Shown in pieces: positions 34,541-44,849 of a stretch of DNA of 64,000 nucleotides. The stretch is taken from assembly GCA_019096195.1 (NCBI GenBank), contig JAGTXK010000112.1, forward strand, positions 27,938-91,937. The letters run 5' to 3'. Within the stretch, counting starts at the first letter, position 1. Every line of letters begins with the position of its first letter. The notes under the pieces are model-generated. The model was not told the DNA's origin, did no database searches, and saw only the letters and a list, made by a program, of their open reading frames with translations. The stretch is from Boletus sp. NGJ. Its lineage: Eukaryota > Basidiomycota > Agaricomycetes > Boletales > Boletaceae. A program made the translations under genes and the position numbers.

Positions 34541-35561
34541 TTACTCCTAGGTACCACCTCTACACATTGCTCAGGCTCAGAATGCAAGTGCATCATATGC
34601 TCAGCATGGCACCAGGATATCCTTGTGTCATGCTATGAAGAAGGTCAACAGAGTTGCTGGTAGTCATAAGCCCATGCAGAGTCAGGCTCACAAAGCTCTG
34701 AATTGTGGTTTTCAGGTTGAAAAGCACCCAGTGGTTTGTTCTTATGTCAAACATCCTCATTTATCTAACAATCTATGATAGTCTAATGGGAAGCCAGCCC
34801 AAAATAAAAGTGTTCCACTCTGCTTCCATTGAAGCACTGGCTGTGCTAGTGGACCTACTCATCACCAACTTCTTGAACAAAGATCAACATCTGCCTTTTC
34901 ATTTCGAAGTCCCACTCATCACCTTCCAGCCATTTCATTTCCCTCAAATCTCTTTGCTTCCAAGATTGATCTGAATCCCAGGCTATCAGCTCCAGACCTG
35001 CTCTGAGTCATTCCATGTTCTTCTTCATATCCTGGAAATGGGAGTCAAGAGTCTCCCAGCTGTCTTTCGAGTCTCCTCTCTACTAGGTTACAACATCAAA
35101 TACTTTGACTAGTCCCTCTATTCTTTCCCTGAATGCAAAAGCCCACCTGTGATCCCACACAATGTGCGACTAGTAGCAGTCCAGCCATGACTCCAGCATA
35201 CACTACAAATTTGTCAATTCCTGTACACTACACTTTTTGGAAGTGTTTGCAATCATAATATTGTGGATTGCACAACTCGGACATATCTGTCTCACTAACA
35301 GTGCAATTCAGGAAATGTTGCACTGAATCATCAGTGCTTAGATGTTGGATGACTTAGTAGAAGTAATGATGATAGTCAGTGCATCCAATGCTTAGTACTC
35401 AGTGTAGACAACTCTAAATTTCAGTTATTAATGATCTATGATTCAGGTGTGAGTTTGCACATTTCAGTGATTCATTGATCACTGAATTCTGGTGTTGAAT
35501 AATTGAGTCTCAGTTATCTCTCAACTAAAATTCAGAAGATTCAATCATTGTTTTTTGTTTG
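34541..35561. other. CACTA right arm and subterminal motifs
   Basis: Weak coding-like fragments (34,705-34,974) may be the tail of X-B. From 35,265 to 35,530 motifs of the TCAGTGAT / TGATCACTGAATT type recur in both orientations, as at the left arm (4140-4330). Confidence 0.5.
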
Positions 35562-35578
35562 TTCTACTACCCATAGTG
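35562..35578 (-). repeat. Right CACTA terminus
   Basis: TTCTACTACCCATAGTG; on the minus strand CACTATGGGTAGTAGAA, a canonical CACTA start. The flanking GCCA (35579-35582) equals the bases left of 4084. Confidence 0.8.
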
Positions 35579-35900
35579 GCCAAGCACCCCATTTGCATGG
35601 TCCAATGATGGCCAGCAAATTTTTACCATGTTGGACAGCAAAATCAAGTTGTTTGATGTGTCTATGGGGTCACAGCTCACCGAATCACAAGTTATTGGCA
35701 ACAACGTAGACTCTATCGCTTTAGCTGCCAATGGGAAATTCATTGCTACCTTTGCAAGCAGGATCATCTTGTTTCTAAACACATCAACTCTCTCTCAGAT
35801 TGACAGTGTCATCGAGGACAGCCAACATATATGGACAATTGCCATCTCCCTGGCATTACAAAAGTTGCAAAACTTTGACATTGCCCAAAATGGATGAGAG
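35579..35900 (+). pseudogene. WD40-repeat protein fragment
   Basis: Starting exactly at the CACTA border the + strand reads PSTPFAWSNDGQQIFTMLDS, KIKLFDVSMGSQLTES, NVDSIALAANGKFIATFASR and IILFLNTSTLSQIDSVIEDS, then IWTIAIS. These are two to three degenerate WD40 blades of the type found in fungal WD40/NLR-like proteins. The N-terminal part is missing, so the CACTA insertion or a later deletion removed it. The reading frame stops at TGA after DIAQNG. Confidence 0.72.
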
Positions 35901-36138
35901 AGCTTATGGGCACATGATGAAAATGAGTCATGCACTATCTTGACGTCATGCTGATATGCCAGAGCTATTTCTGGTTGAGCTTGTCCTGTAATATGCATGT
36001 TGTGGCAGCTACCACTCAGACACTGTCCAGACAACAAAACACAAGTATGTGTCATGTAGATTACAGTAGATACTGATCAGAGAATGCAAGAAAGTTCAAT
36101 ATAAGTCATGAGCTTAAATGATAAGAACAAAATGAACA

Positions 36139-38960
36139 TCAGAGTGCACTATAAGCCTCCCAAGCCCATATGTGATCATCTAGCTCTTCTCCACTATCAG
36201 TAACAACACAGTCCAACTTGTCTTTGTGTTCCTCATCCTCACTTCCTTGGCCAGCAGACTCCACATCCAAACTGACACCTTGGTCTAAGTCCTCTCCAAG
36301 TTTCATAGCCTTCTCTTCGTTACTGTCCTCCTTCTTTGAAACGATCTCATGGCTCTGTACAGTATTTTCCTCTGTTTCTTCATCTTCTGTATCATTGTCC
36401 TAAGGTACACACCCTTCTTGTTGCAAGAAATCATCCCAATCTCAGATTACCTTGTGACCAACTCCTCCCCCCTGAAGACACATGAACATGTCCCTGTTGA
36501 CAAATCTTTGATGACTGTCAACAATAGCTAGTAATAGTATTAACTAGATACTCATGTGTTTATGTAGAAATAACACCAATCAACATCCTGCCTATTTGCC
36601 ACAGGGTCTTGATGAACAAAAGAGGGTCCCAGGTATTCATCAGTTGATTCAAATGCAAAGGAAGGAATGAGGTGAATGCCACAAATTATAGACTTGGGAT
36701 CAACAAAACCAAATGCTTTGGTACTCTGCTCTATATTAAAGAACTGGAGTCAATGCAATCTCTTTGCATCCCATCCAGCATAGAAGTTTGAGTCCTGCTG
36801 GAACCATCAAACGAACAAAACATTCATATGCATTGGTTGTGAGTATGGTGAATCCTTGTCCTTTTGGTGTTGTACCATGACATGGAATATTATGATTATG
36901 CACACATACCAGTATGGATGGATAAGCTTGTCCTCCTGAGATAGAAGCATGATGTCGGGTTGAGTCTTGGGATTGATGGTACCCTACTCACATCGAATGT
37001 CATATGTTGTGTAATTTACTTGCAAGAGACTATGTTCATATATCTTATTATTGTAAAGGAGAACACAATTCTGGTCTACATCCAAGAAGTTGTATTCATC
37101 ACCATTGTATGCAAGACCATGAAGACGTGCAAGAAGATGGTCATTAAGGCAAGGATAAAAGTTCTACATTGCAGATATGGCATTAGCAGAAGCACAAGAC
37201 ACAATATACTAGTAATCAAACACACTTCAATGGCAGGATCATCTCTCAGAGTTCCTAACCATTCCCTAATATCACGAAAACATCATGCAATAGCAGCCAC
37301 ATGATATGTAGTGGTCTGACAGTGAATTTTGGGAACGTGGCATATGCCTTCCATTCTCAGCATCTGTGTTCCTAAGAGCCTTACACATATTATTGACTTT
37401 TTGGACAAATTGTTCTATTGCTTCCTGATTTGCTAAGCTCATAATCATGGAGTTCTTCTTCTTTCCTATATGTGGAAAATGTCGCTTTGCACATCTATGT
37501 TCCAGCTTGCCGTACAATGATTAGTACTACTTTCATGTCAGTGATAGATGACAGACAACATACCATTTGTGTTGAGAAGCTATCAGTAGTACCAAATTGC
37601 TGGATGGTGTTAGGATAGTCACCAAGTACATGGTACTTATATGTTGACAAGTTGAGATCCTTGACCCATGGACCTGTCAAAAGCCTCACACCTGATGATT
37701 GGGGCTGCTTTGCAGCAAGGGTGGCCTGGCAGCAACCTTGGGCTGTATATTCTTGGAGGAGCTCTATTGTGTGGTAGAATGAGTGTGTGGTTTTCCAAAA
37801 TTTGTGCACTGCTCTGCTAAGAGAGGTAGTCACTATGTCAAAGAAAGAGAGCATGTTGTCAGTATGCATTTGAAGCTTGGCGAATGCATGCTATGTCACC
37901 AAATCAAATAGAAGGTCTAGAATGATTGTGTCGTGTGGAGTAGGAAGTAGGCCTTCAAATATAGGAATAGCACACTGTATGTAGTGCTTCAATTTGTGCT
38001 TGTTATGCCACTATGTTAATAGATGTACCTGTAGAAGGTCTTCAAAGTCACATGCAGCAAGCCTCTTCATAGCCAACACATTCTTATGAAACCTTCTTAT
38101 TGTCCTGTGACCAAATGTTGGTACTCTTTGATACCTGTTTTCCAATAATGATGTGTTAGATACCATATATCTATCAGTGTACATACTACCATTTCAGTTC
38201 CTAAACTGCTGTGCCTGCAGCAGCATGCAGAATTCACATCAAATGTGTGAATATTGCTTTCCATACTCCAAGTTCAAACTCATGGAGCAGGTCAACAATA
38301 AATAAGAAGAAGAAATTGAATGTTGCATTGGCATCAGATAGTTGCTTAGTGAATGTGTTCTATTACATCATTAGGACAATTTTGGACATGAAGATTAGAA
38401 TGTACTCAAGTCTGTGTGAGGGATTCAGCTTGGGTGTACTTGACAACATAGTTACTATTCACCCCCTTACCTCACCTGAAAATAAGCTTCTGTGCTTTGT
38501 TGACTTTCTGTAGATACTCCTTGTCATTGGATTGTAGCTTCGTCAGCCAGATATTCATGTCAGAGTCTCTTCCCATGTTTGGAATATCAGCTTTCTTCAC
38601 AAGATGGTGAGGACAAGAGGACAAGGGCACTTGCCCAAGAATTTAATACATGATAAAAGTACTCTGAAGAACAACTTTAGATCAGTAACTGACCCATCAT
38701 GTAAACAAAACCAATATATTATTTTTCAGGATAATCTGTGGAATAGGAAAAAAACTGTGGAAAGACATGGCTGACAATGCTATCAGTGCACGTAATCAGG
38801 ACCCCAAACTTGTATGCCTTCACAAATTCATCATCCAAGAAGAACTTCCAGATGGCTTGCATTAGTTCCCACTTGCAATAAATATATACATCATCCATTG
38901 AGGGCTCTTTGTAGACCTCAATATAAATGTCTTGAAAATCATCAGGTAGCTATAGAATGG
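36139..38960 (-). pseudogene. Plavaka/CACTA-group transposon protein, large relic
   Basis: Minus strand blocks in order: LPDDFQDIYIEVYKEPSMDD, CKWELMQAIWKFFLDDEFVK, VFPQFFSYSTDYPEK, then LNLSTYKYHVLGDYPNTIQQ, FGTTDSFSTQ, KLEHRCAKRHFPHIGKKKNS, VNYTTYDIRCE, stop, GTINPKTQPDIMLLSQEDKL, STKAFGFVDPKSIICGIHLI, PSFAFESTDEYLGPSF. It ends with an acidic tail at TGA 36139-36141. This block series belongs to a very common large transposon protein of Agaricomycetes. I place it in the Plavaka/CACTA group by resemblance, but the exact family is uncertain. Many stops. Its 5' part is missing at about 38,960-39,010, where a KDZ relic begins. Confidence 0.68.
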
Positions 38961-39009
38961 TTAAGTGGCATGCTATAACATTCCTCAAGGAGCTAGTATA
39001 GTACTTATC

Positions 39010-40655
39010 TTTCTCCCTTCTGAAGATCACCAACACCATTGGGCAACTTCATATCATGTCACACACAGTCTACAATCCCAACCCTAGTAGCTGCCAGTCC
39101 ATGCGATGATTTTGAGTTGGCCATATTGATAGCATTGTGACCAACACATGTACTTTGCTACTGGGAATATCAGTATTTGTTGTCACATCTATAAATTTAC
39201 TCACCTCTTGACAGACGTTCACTTGAGCCCCCAAATATGCCTGGTAAGATTCCTCTTCAACAAAGTATGCCCATCCGTGGTTGAGACTTGGATTAGTGTG
39301 GTCCAACAATACCGTTTTCTATTTCAAGCAAAAATTCACATCAATTGTGATGAAGAGAGCATAGATCCAGCTAAAAATAATTCATCAGTAATCATGACCT
39401 ATGGAATGCAAGGGAACACAAACCCTTGCAAAATGTCCATCGTCTCCCAACCCCACAGCAAGTTGATCCTTGGATAGGGACAGGTAGGGCATTTTATGGC
39501 ACACTTGCCTTCTTGTGTGGCCTCTATGCCCTTTAGATCATGCCCTCTCCTGGCACATTTGAGTTGCTTCAGGTGGTGATATCCTTATGTCATCTGTATG
39601 AAAGTGCTATAATGATCCTATGTGCTGTCAGTAATGAGGAATGAAAAATAAAAGAACATATATACTCAAACTTCTGCAAGCCACATGTTGTCAGTGAGTC
39701 GCACAAGGCTGTAATAAAACTTGTAAGCAAATACCTTGGACTCCAATGACAGCAAATGAAAATTCTTTAGAACTAAGAATGTCGCCACAGTACATGGCTC
39801 CATTATGGTTGCAGAAAACCAATGCCTGTGAAGGAGTTGTTTGTATGATGTTTGTGCTTGCTCACACCCACAGAAGTCCAAGCTAATTTTGTGTAAACCG
39901 TTAGTGTCAATTACCACAAAGTTGTCTCCAGGAGTCTATTTGCAATTATAGCACACAACACCTGGAGGGTGTCCCAATTGGATACAAAGTCCCAAATGCT
40001 TGAGCATTACATGTTGGAAGTAGTCACCATTCCACTCCTGTATGCATTATTTAAAATTAATGGTGGGGACAAAATAAAAATCTTACCTCAATTCTATGCA
40101 GTGGATAGGCAATATGACATGCCAGGATACATGCAGCACATGTTAGATCCATTTTGAAACAATCTTTGCAATGGTATTAAGGGAAAGCATTACCACCATA
40201 ATCACAAGCTTCATGATCTTCACCCCCTCAGCCATTGAGGTGGATAAATTCATTGAGAAAAGCACTTCATTCAGAAAGCCACTGCAGTAGAGGGTGGTCC
40301 TGTTGGTGGCAAAAACTTGTACATGAAATGAGTATATGTGCTGATGAATTACACTGACTCTGGCTGTTTTCTTTCTCCCTTATGCATTGGTATCTCCATC
40401 AGTCTCCAAAGGTTTAGTGAGTTCATTTGATTGTCTGACTTCTTGCCAAGTGCCATACAAGGTGTCTACCATGGCAGGTAGTTCATCGACATTTGACTTG
40501 GATGTCTTACCAGCAATAAATGCTGTTTGGATAGAAATATCACCATCTTCATGAGTGTGGAATATATGATGTCATCTATATTCTACCTCTTCCCCAGCCA
40601 TTTGGTCATCAAACTTGACAAGGCGAGGCTTTTTAGAGGCCCATTTGCAAGACAT
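39010..40655 (-). pseudogene. Second KDZ transposase relic (5' half only)
   Basis: The ATG at 40655 gives MSCKWASKKPRLVKFDDQMA. CxC2-type region: EWNGDYFQHVMLKHLGLCIQ, LGHPPG, NFVVIDTNGLHKISLDFCGC, then QLLHRHWFSATIMEPCTVAT, FHLLSLESKVFAYKFYYSLV. Core start: LDHTNPSLNHGWAYFVEEES, SKSSHGLAATRVG and KLPNGVGDLQKGER. The gene breaks just after KGER, the same residue where the first KDZ gene has an intron; here the donor reads ataagt, a G-to-A change. It belongs to a different KDZ subgroup from the 10.8-14.2 kb copy. The catalytic C-terminal half is absent. Confidence 0.85.
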
Positions 40656-40882
40656 GCAGGGAAAGAAGAAAGAAGGGATGGCATGAGTGTAACAAAGATC
40701 AAGATGAAATGAAATACTCAGCGATAATGATATATGACTATGCCTTCTACGTAAGAAAGGCCTTCTGGGTGGGACTCATAAAGAGTTGGCAAGGACCTAC
40801 CAGCAAGTGTTAATGATTATCCTTCTAGTAAAAAAAAATGTAAGTTATTTGCTCCCCCGCAACTTGTCTAGGCTTACTACCT

Positions 40883-41251
40883 GTGGCCAGGCCAGCAAGC
40901 ACACACAGTCAGCATGCTTACAACATTTATCCATTCGACCTCCATACTAACCAGATGGCATGGATTGTGGACTGCTTTTATAAGAGAGGCAATTGGAAGT
41001 TTGCTTTGAGTGAGGAATGGCTTGAGTACTTTACCAAGCTTATCTTCAACTTTGAGACTAGATGGCCAGTCAAAGTGTTGGTCTTCCCTGACATCCCTGA
41101 GGAGGTTGAGTTGAGCAAGCAGCAAAAAGATGAGATGAAGAAGATTTGGGGTGACTTCTATGTTGTGAGTGCTGTCCTGCATACATCTCAGATGCAACTA
41201 ACATACCTTAGCACTTGTGGAAACTTTGGAGGTGGATTGCATTCGATCTAG
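40883..41251 (+). pseudogene. Orphan gene Y1 fragment (paralogue of the 42.9-kb gene)
   Basis: The + strand reads WIVDCFYKRGNWKFALSEEW, LEYFTKLIFNFETRWPVKVL and VFPDIPEEVELSKQQKDEMK. The block FxDIPxxxELSxxQKxxxxK is shared with gene Y2 (LFSDIPSIMELSAEQKNKLT). No known domain. It lies between two transposon relics, so it is probably element cargo or a duplicated remnant. Confidence 0.5.
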
Positions 41252-41375
41252 TGCACTTTGGTATCAATTTTGCTGTGTGTGACCAAATGCAGAGGTCTAA
41301 TAGCTAGTCATGTTATCTTTGTCACTATGATGTTGGTAGGAAATCCTTGTGGCAATCTGTGTAGAAGGGCATGAA

Positions 41376-41756
41376 TTACCATGTAGTCCCAAGTGACTGG
41401 TAGAGTAGCACACCATGCAGCCACATCTCTGCAATATCCAAATCCTCCATTGCACTGCATAATAAATTGTCCATCACCCTGAGAGTTCTTCCAACAATTG
41501 CCTGCAGAATGTGCAGCTCCTCTAATTCACATGGCAAACTTGCGATGGTACATCTGATAGCCTTCTCAACCTCCTCCATGGCTGTGTGTATGACATTAAT
41601 TCTACTGTAATTCTTGGTAGTGATGTAGTCTAAAGTTAGCAAATCCATGAGTGAATGGAGATCTGAAGGATCAATGAAGCTGTCAAGACAATAAGTGTGC
41701 AATAAAACTATGAGAGTTTTCAATGGTATATATCTGGGTGTGGCTTGTCCCTTCAA
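41376..41756 (-). CDS. Hypothetical open frame, unrecognised
   Basis: A 126-codon minus-strand frame starting MKGQATPRYIPLKTLIVLLH. Leu/Ile-rich and helical in look, with LPCELEELHILQAIVGRTLR. Upstream minus-strand sequence to about 42,200 has broken coding-like stretches with cysteines. It may be one exon of a decayed gene. No family identified; coding status uncertain. Confidence 0.3.
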   Translation of the reverse strand: MKGQATPRYIPLKTLIVLLHTYCLDSFIDPSDLHSLMDLLTLDYITTKNYSRINVIHTAMEEVEKAIRCTIASLPCELEELHILQAIVGRTLRVMDNLLCSAMEDLDIAEMWLHGVLLYQSLGTTW

Positions 41757-42899
41757 TCACTTGAATCTTGCCTTCACATTGATTTCAGCTTGATGGCTTG
41801 ATTCTGGTGTCAAGATAGGTCAAGTCTGTTTCAAACAAAGAAACTCACCAATCATAGTATTTTGCATGTGATGCTCAAGCTGCAAGCTGCCTTTTCTGCA
41901 AAGTTGTATGTACCTTTGGATGTGGCATTGTGAGTGTTGAAGTTGAGGATGTCAGACAGTCACCTGGACAAACAGAGAAGTCATGCATCACAACTCAAAG
42001 TGGATGATAACTACTACTAGATGCATACTGGGAGTTGGTGGCTGAGACCTCCAGCACAGTGACTCATGCAGCTCATGGCTGCAATGTTCAGTTCATTTGT
42101 GATACCATTAATTAATCCTGGAAATAATGTTCACTACAAATGATACCATCATATGACCAACATAGAAAGAGAGCTCGTAGAACAAAACTGATGTCTCCTC
42201 AGTCACCTCATATGATAGGAGATTTAGTCCAGCAACTCTGGCCGCACATCTGATGGGAAATTTATAAGGTCATAATATTGACAACCAGAGTGCCTACCTG
42301 TTGTGAATCTGCTACCGCTGATGCAAGCTATCAACCTTTGCAGCAGAATCAAAGGGCAGCTACTGACTATTGTGGCAGAATCAGGTGGCTACTGACCTTC
42401 ACAGCCATTGTGGCATATTTAGCCATACATCTGTTTATCTCTAGTGATTACCTGTGTCAAAGTGACCAGGATGATATGGTATATGTAGAGGAATGGTGAT
42501 TGAAACTGACATACCTATTCATCATCATGACTCTGACGAGCAATTACCTGTAGAGAGGGTGTGAAGGTAGTCAGTAGAAAGACAAGCAAACCAGCAATTA
42601 GTGAAGCTTCTTGAGAACATTCTTTGGTTGCATTGGTGCCAGGAAACTTCATGTTAACTTGCAAGTCTGTCAATCTAGCCACATTCATCAGCAAAGACAT
42701 CTGCAGAATTATACATCAGAGGGCCAACAAATGGTCAGTAATCAACCTTTCCATCTGATGCATTTCAGCATTTTTCTCCCATTCTACACCTTTCTGTATT
42801 TCTCTCCCATTGTGTCTCTCTTACTATGTCCACATTTCTCTCCCACTGTATGCAACCCTGGACCTAGCTGAAGCCAAAGATATCACCAACAGCATGGGC

Positions 42900-44798
42900 A
42901 AGTCCCGAGTAGAAGTTATTCCTACAGGAATTTTTCAATCAATTTGAGCAATGTCAGGCAAAGTGGAATTACAGTGGCTTTTGGGCACCGTTCTTTGAAT
43001 GCTGGTTTGCAAAATATCCCGAGCAAGTGGTCTTGTTTTCAGACATACCCAGCATAATGGAACTGTCAGCAGAACAAAAAAACAAGCTCACCAAGGCAGT
43101 GGAAAACTGTAAAGATGTACATACCCGGTATAGGGAAGTTGAGGCCATCATGCTAATGGATTTATGTTAGCAATTGCAGAACAAGTTATAAAACAAGTGG
43201 GGGGCCAAAAGAAAATCTCAAATAGCAAAGGATGCCAATGCCAAAATCTGCATGGCATTGATAGCTGACCTGATCCAATCAAAAGATGTTCATACACACA
43301 AACCTTAGAAAGTAGAGGCTTACTTAAGTCTCTACTATAAGGTATTGTCGAAGGTTGATGAGCACTGGAAGGAAATGGTTGCTGGAAAAGAAACCAAAAA
43401 TGACTAGAAAATGAAAGATAGGCAGTAGTGGGTTTTGTGGAAAATGTGACAATACTGAAGCCTTACATTGCCGACAATTATATTGACTGACTTGCTCTGA
43501 CACTAGCTCAATTCTTTACGGGCTTGCAGAAGCTAACTGGTTGGTCATTTAGTGTCTTGATGGGAGGTCCTACATCTGAGGCTGAGGGAAAAATTGAAGC
43601 CTGCAGCTTGCATGTTGGCACTACTGAACTAGGCAACATATTCAATTGAGCCTATGCAGAGTTCAACAATGGTGTCATATGGCCATATAGAGAATTCTTG
43701 AGCCACATTCCTAGTAAGTTGGGACAGCAGGGGTTTGGTTGGCTGGTACTCACCAAATCGTTAGTGTTTAACAAGGCATTGAGCATAGTTAACATCGAGG
43801 CCAGATCAGAGAACATTGATGTGACTGATGTGACCAATGCAAGTTCTAGCCTTATGTCAGCAGAGGTCTTGCTACCAGGCATACCAGGTCCGAGTCATAT
43901 AGATGCAACCTCACCAAGGCTTGTGTCAGTGAATAATTCTGCCACCCCACTTGCATTACAAACCTGGTCAGAATTCTCACACAATGGCACTTTGGACTTC
44001 TATCCAATGGATGCCTCTGATGTGGTTGACTACAACCATGAATTTGGCAGCCACTTAGCTATTAAATCCACTTGATACCTTCCTGGCCAAGTATGCATCT
44101 GAAACAACGCTCCAAGCTTTTCTGCTAAAAGATGGTATCTTCCCCACTCCATCTGGCTTGCAGACCTGCATGTCTGCACCATTCCATCATAAGGTTCCCT
44201 CCCCCACAGCTAACATCCCTGCTGTTAACATTTAGACACTGACCATATCATTCATCAACATGGTTCCCTCTCCTGCAGTTGGTGAATCCACACCACCAAC
44301 CATACCATCCATCAACATGGTTTCCCCTCCCACAGTTGGTGAATTCACACCACAGATGCTGGCCATACCTGTGCTGTCCACTGCTCCTGCAGTCAATGTC
44401 TCTGCCATGGAGGCTGTGCCACCATCCACCAATGAGGTTCTCTCTTCTGCAGTATCCACTAATGCTGAGGCCCTTCTACCATCCACCAATGAGGTCACCT
44501 TTCCTGCAGTCAATGTCCCCATCATGCAGTCGCTGGCTGTATCTGCACCATCTGCTAATGAGGTTTCCTGACCCACACTTCATGTCTCTGCCTTGCAGAC
44601 ACTGCCAGGTGGTGTATCTGCACCATTCAAGGAAACCTTACCAAGCATCTCTGAGAAAATGAGTAGAAGGCACCCACATCAACCATCAATATGCAATCTC
44701 ATGGCAGATTCTATAGGCACAGATTCCAGTGCCCCTAGGAAACGTTCGTCAGCAAACAGCATCGAGCCTGCAACATCTAAGTATGTATATCTGTAAAT
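42900..44798 (+). pseudogene. Orphan gene Y2 with Pro/Ser/Thr-rich repeat tail
   Basis: The N-terminal block reads NQFEQCQAKWNYSGFWAPFF, ECWFAKYPEQVVLFSDIPSI and MELSAEQKNKLTKAVENCK. The middle block is LQKLTGWSFSVLMGGPTSEA, GKIEACSLHVGTTELGNIFN, then GVIWPYREFLSHI. A Pro/Val/Ser/Thr-rich tail lies at 44,260-44,570 with repeats of PPTVGEFTP / VPPSTNEVLSS. The end is near SAPRKRSSANSIEPATSKYV. This gene type is lineage-specific to Agaricomycetes, with no known function. TAG/TGA stops occur at about 43,170, 43,308 and 43,650. Confidence 0.55.
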
Positions 44799-44849
44799 CT
44801 ATTATCATAACTAATGTTGGGTCTAGAAAATGGAAGGCAAAGTGAATTG

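Larger units (their letters stand above)
4084..35578. mobile_element. CACTA (EnSpm) region: two Tnp2 units in inverted orientation with matching inverted termini
   Basis: The left end reads CACTGTGGGTAGTAGAA (4084-4100). The right end is its complement, TTCTACTACCCATAGTG (35562-35578), differing by one transition. The left flank ends GCCA (4080-4083) and the right flank begins GCCA (35579-35582), a possible 4-bp target duplication. Inside are gene X-A (-), Tnp2-A (+), Tnp2-B (-) and X-B (+), so the two halves are mirror images. Subterminal stretches at both ends share TCAGTGAT/ATCACTGA motifs. Without the nested KDZ element the span is about 13.8 kb. Whether it moved as one fold-back unit or is two abutting elements is not settled. 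Confidence 0.75.
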
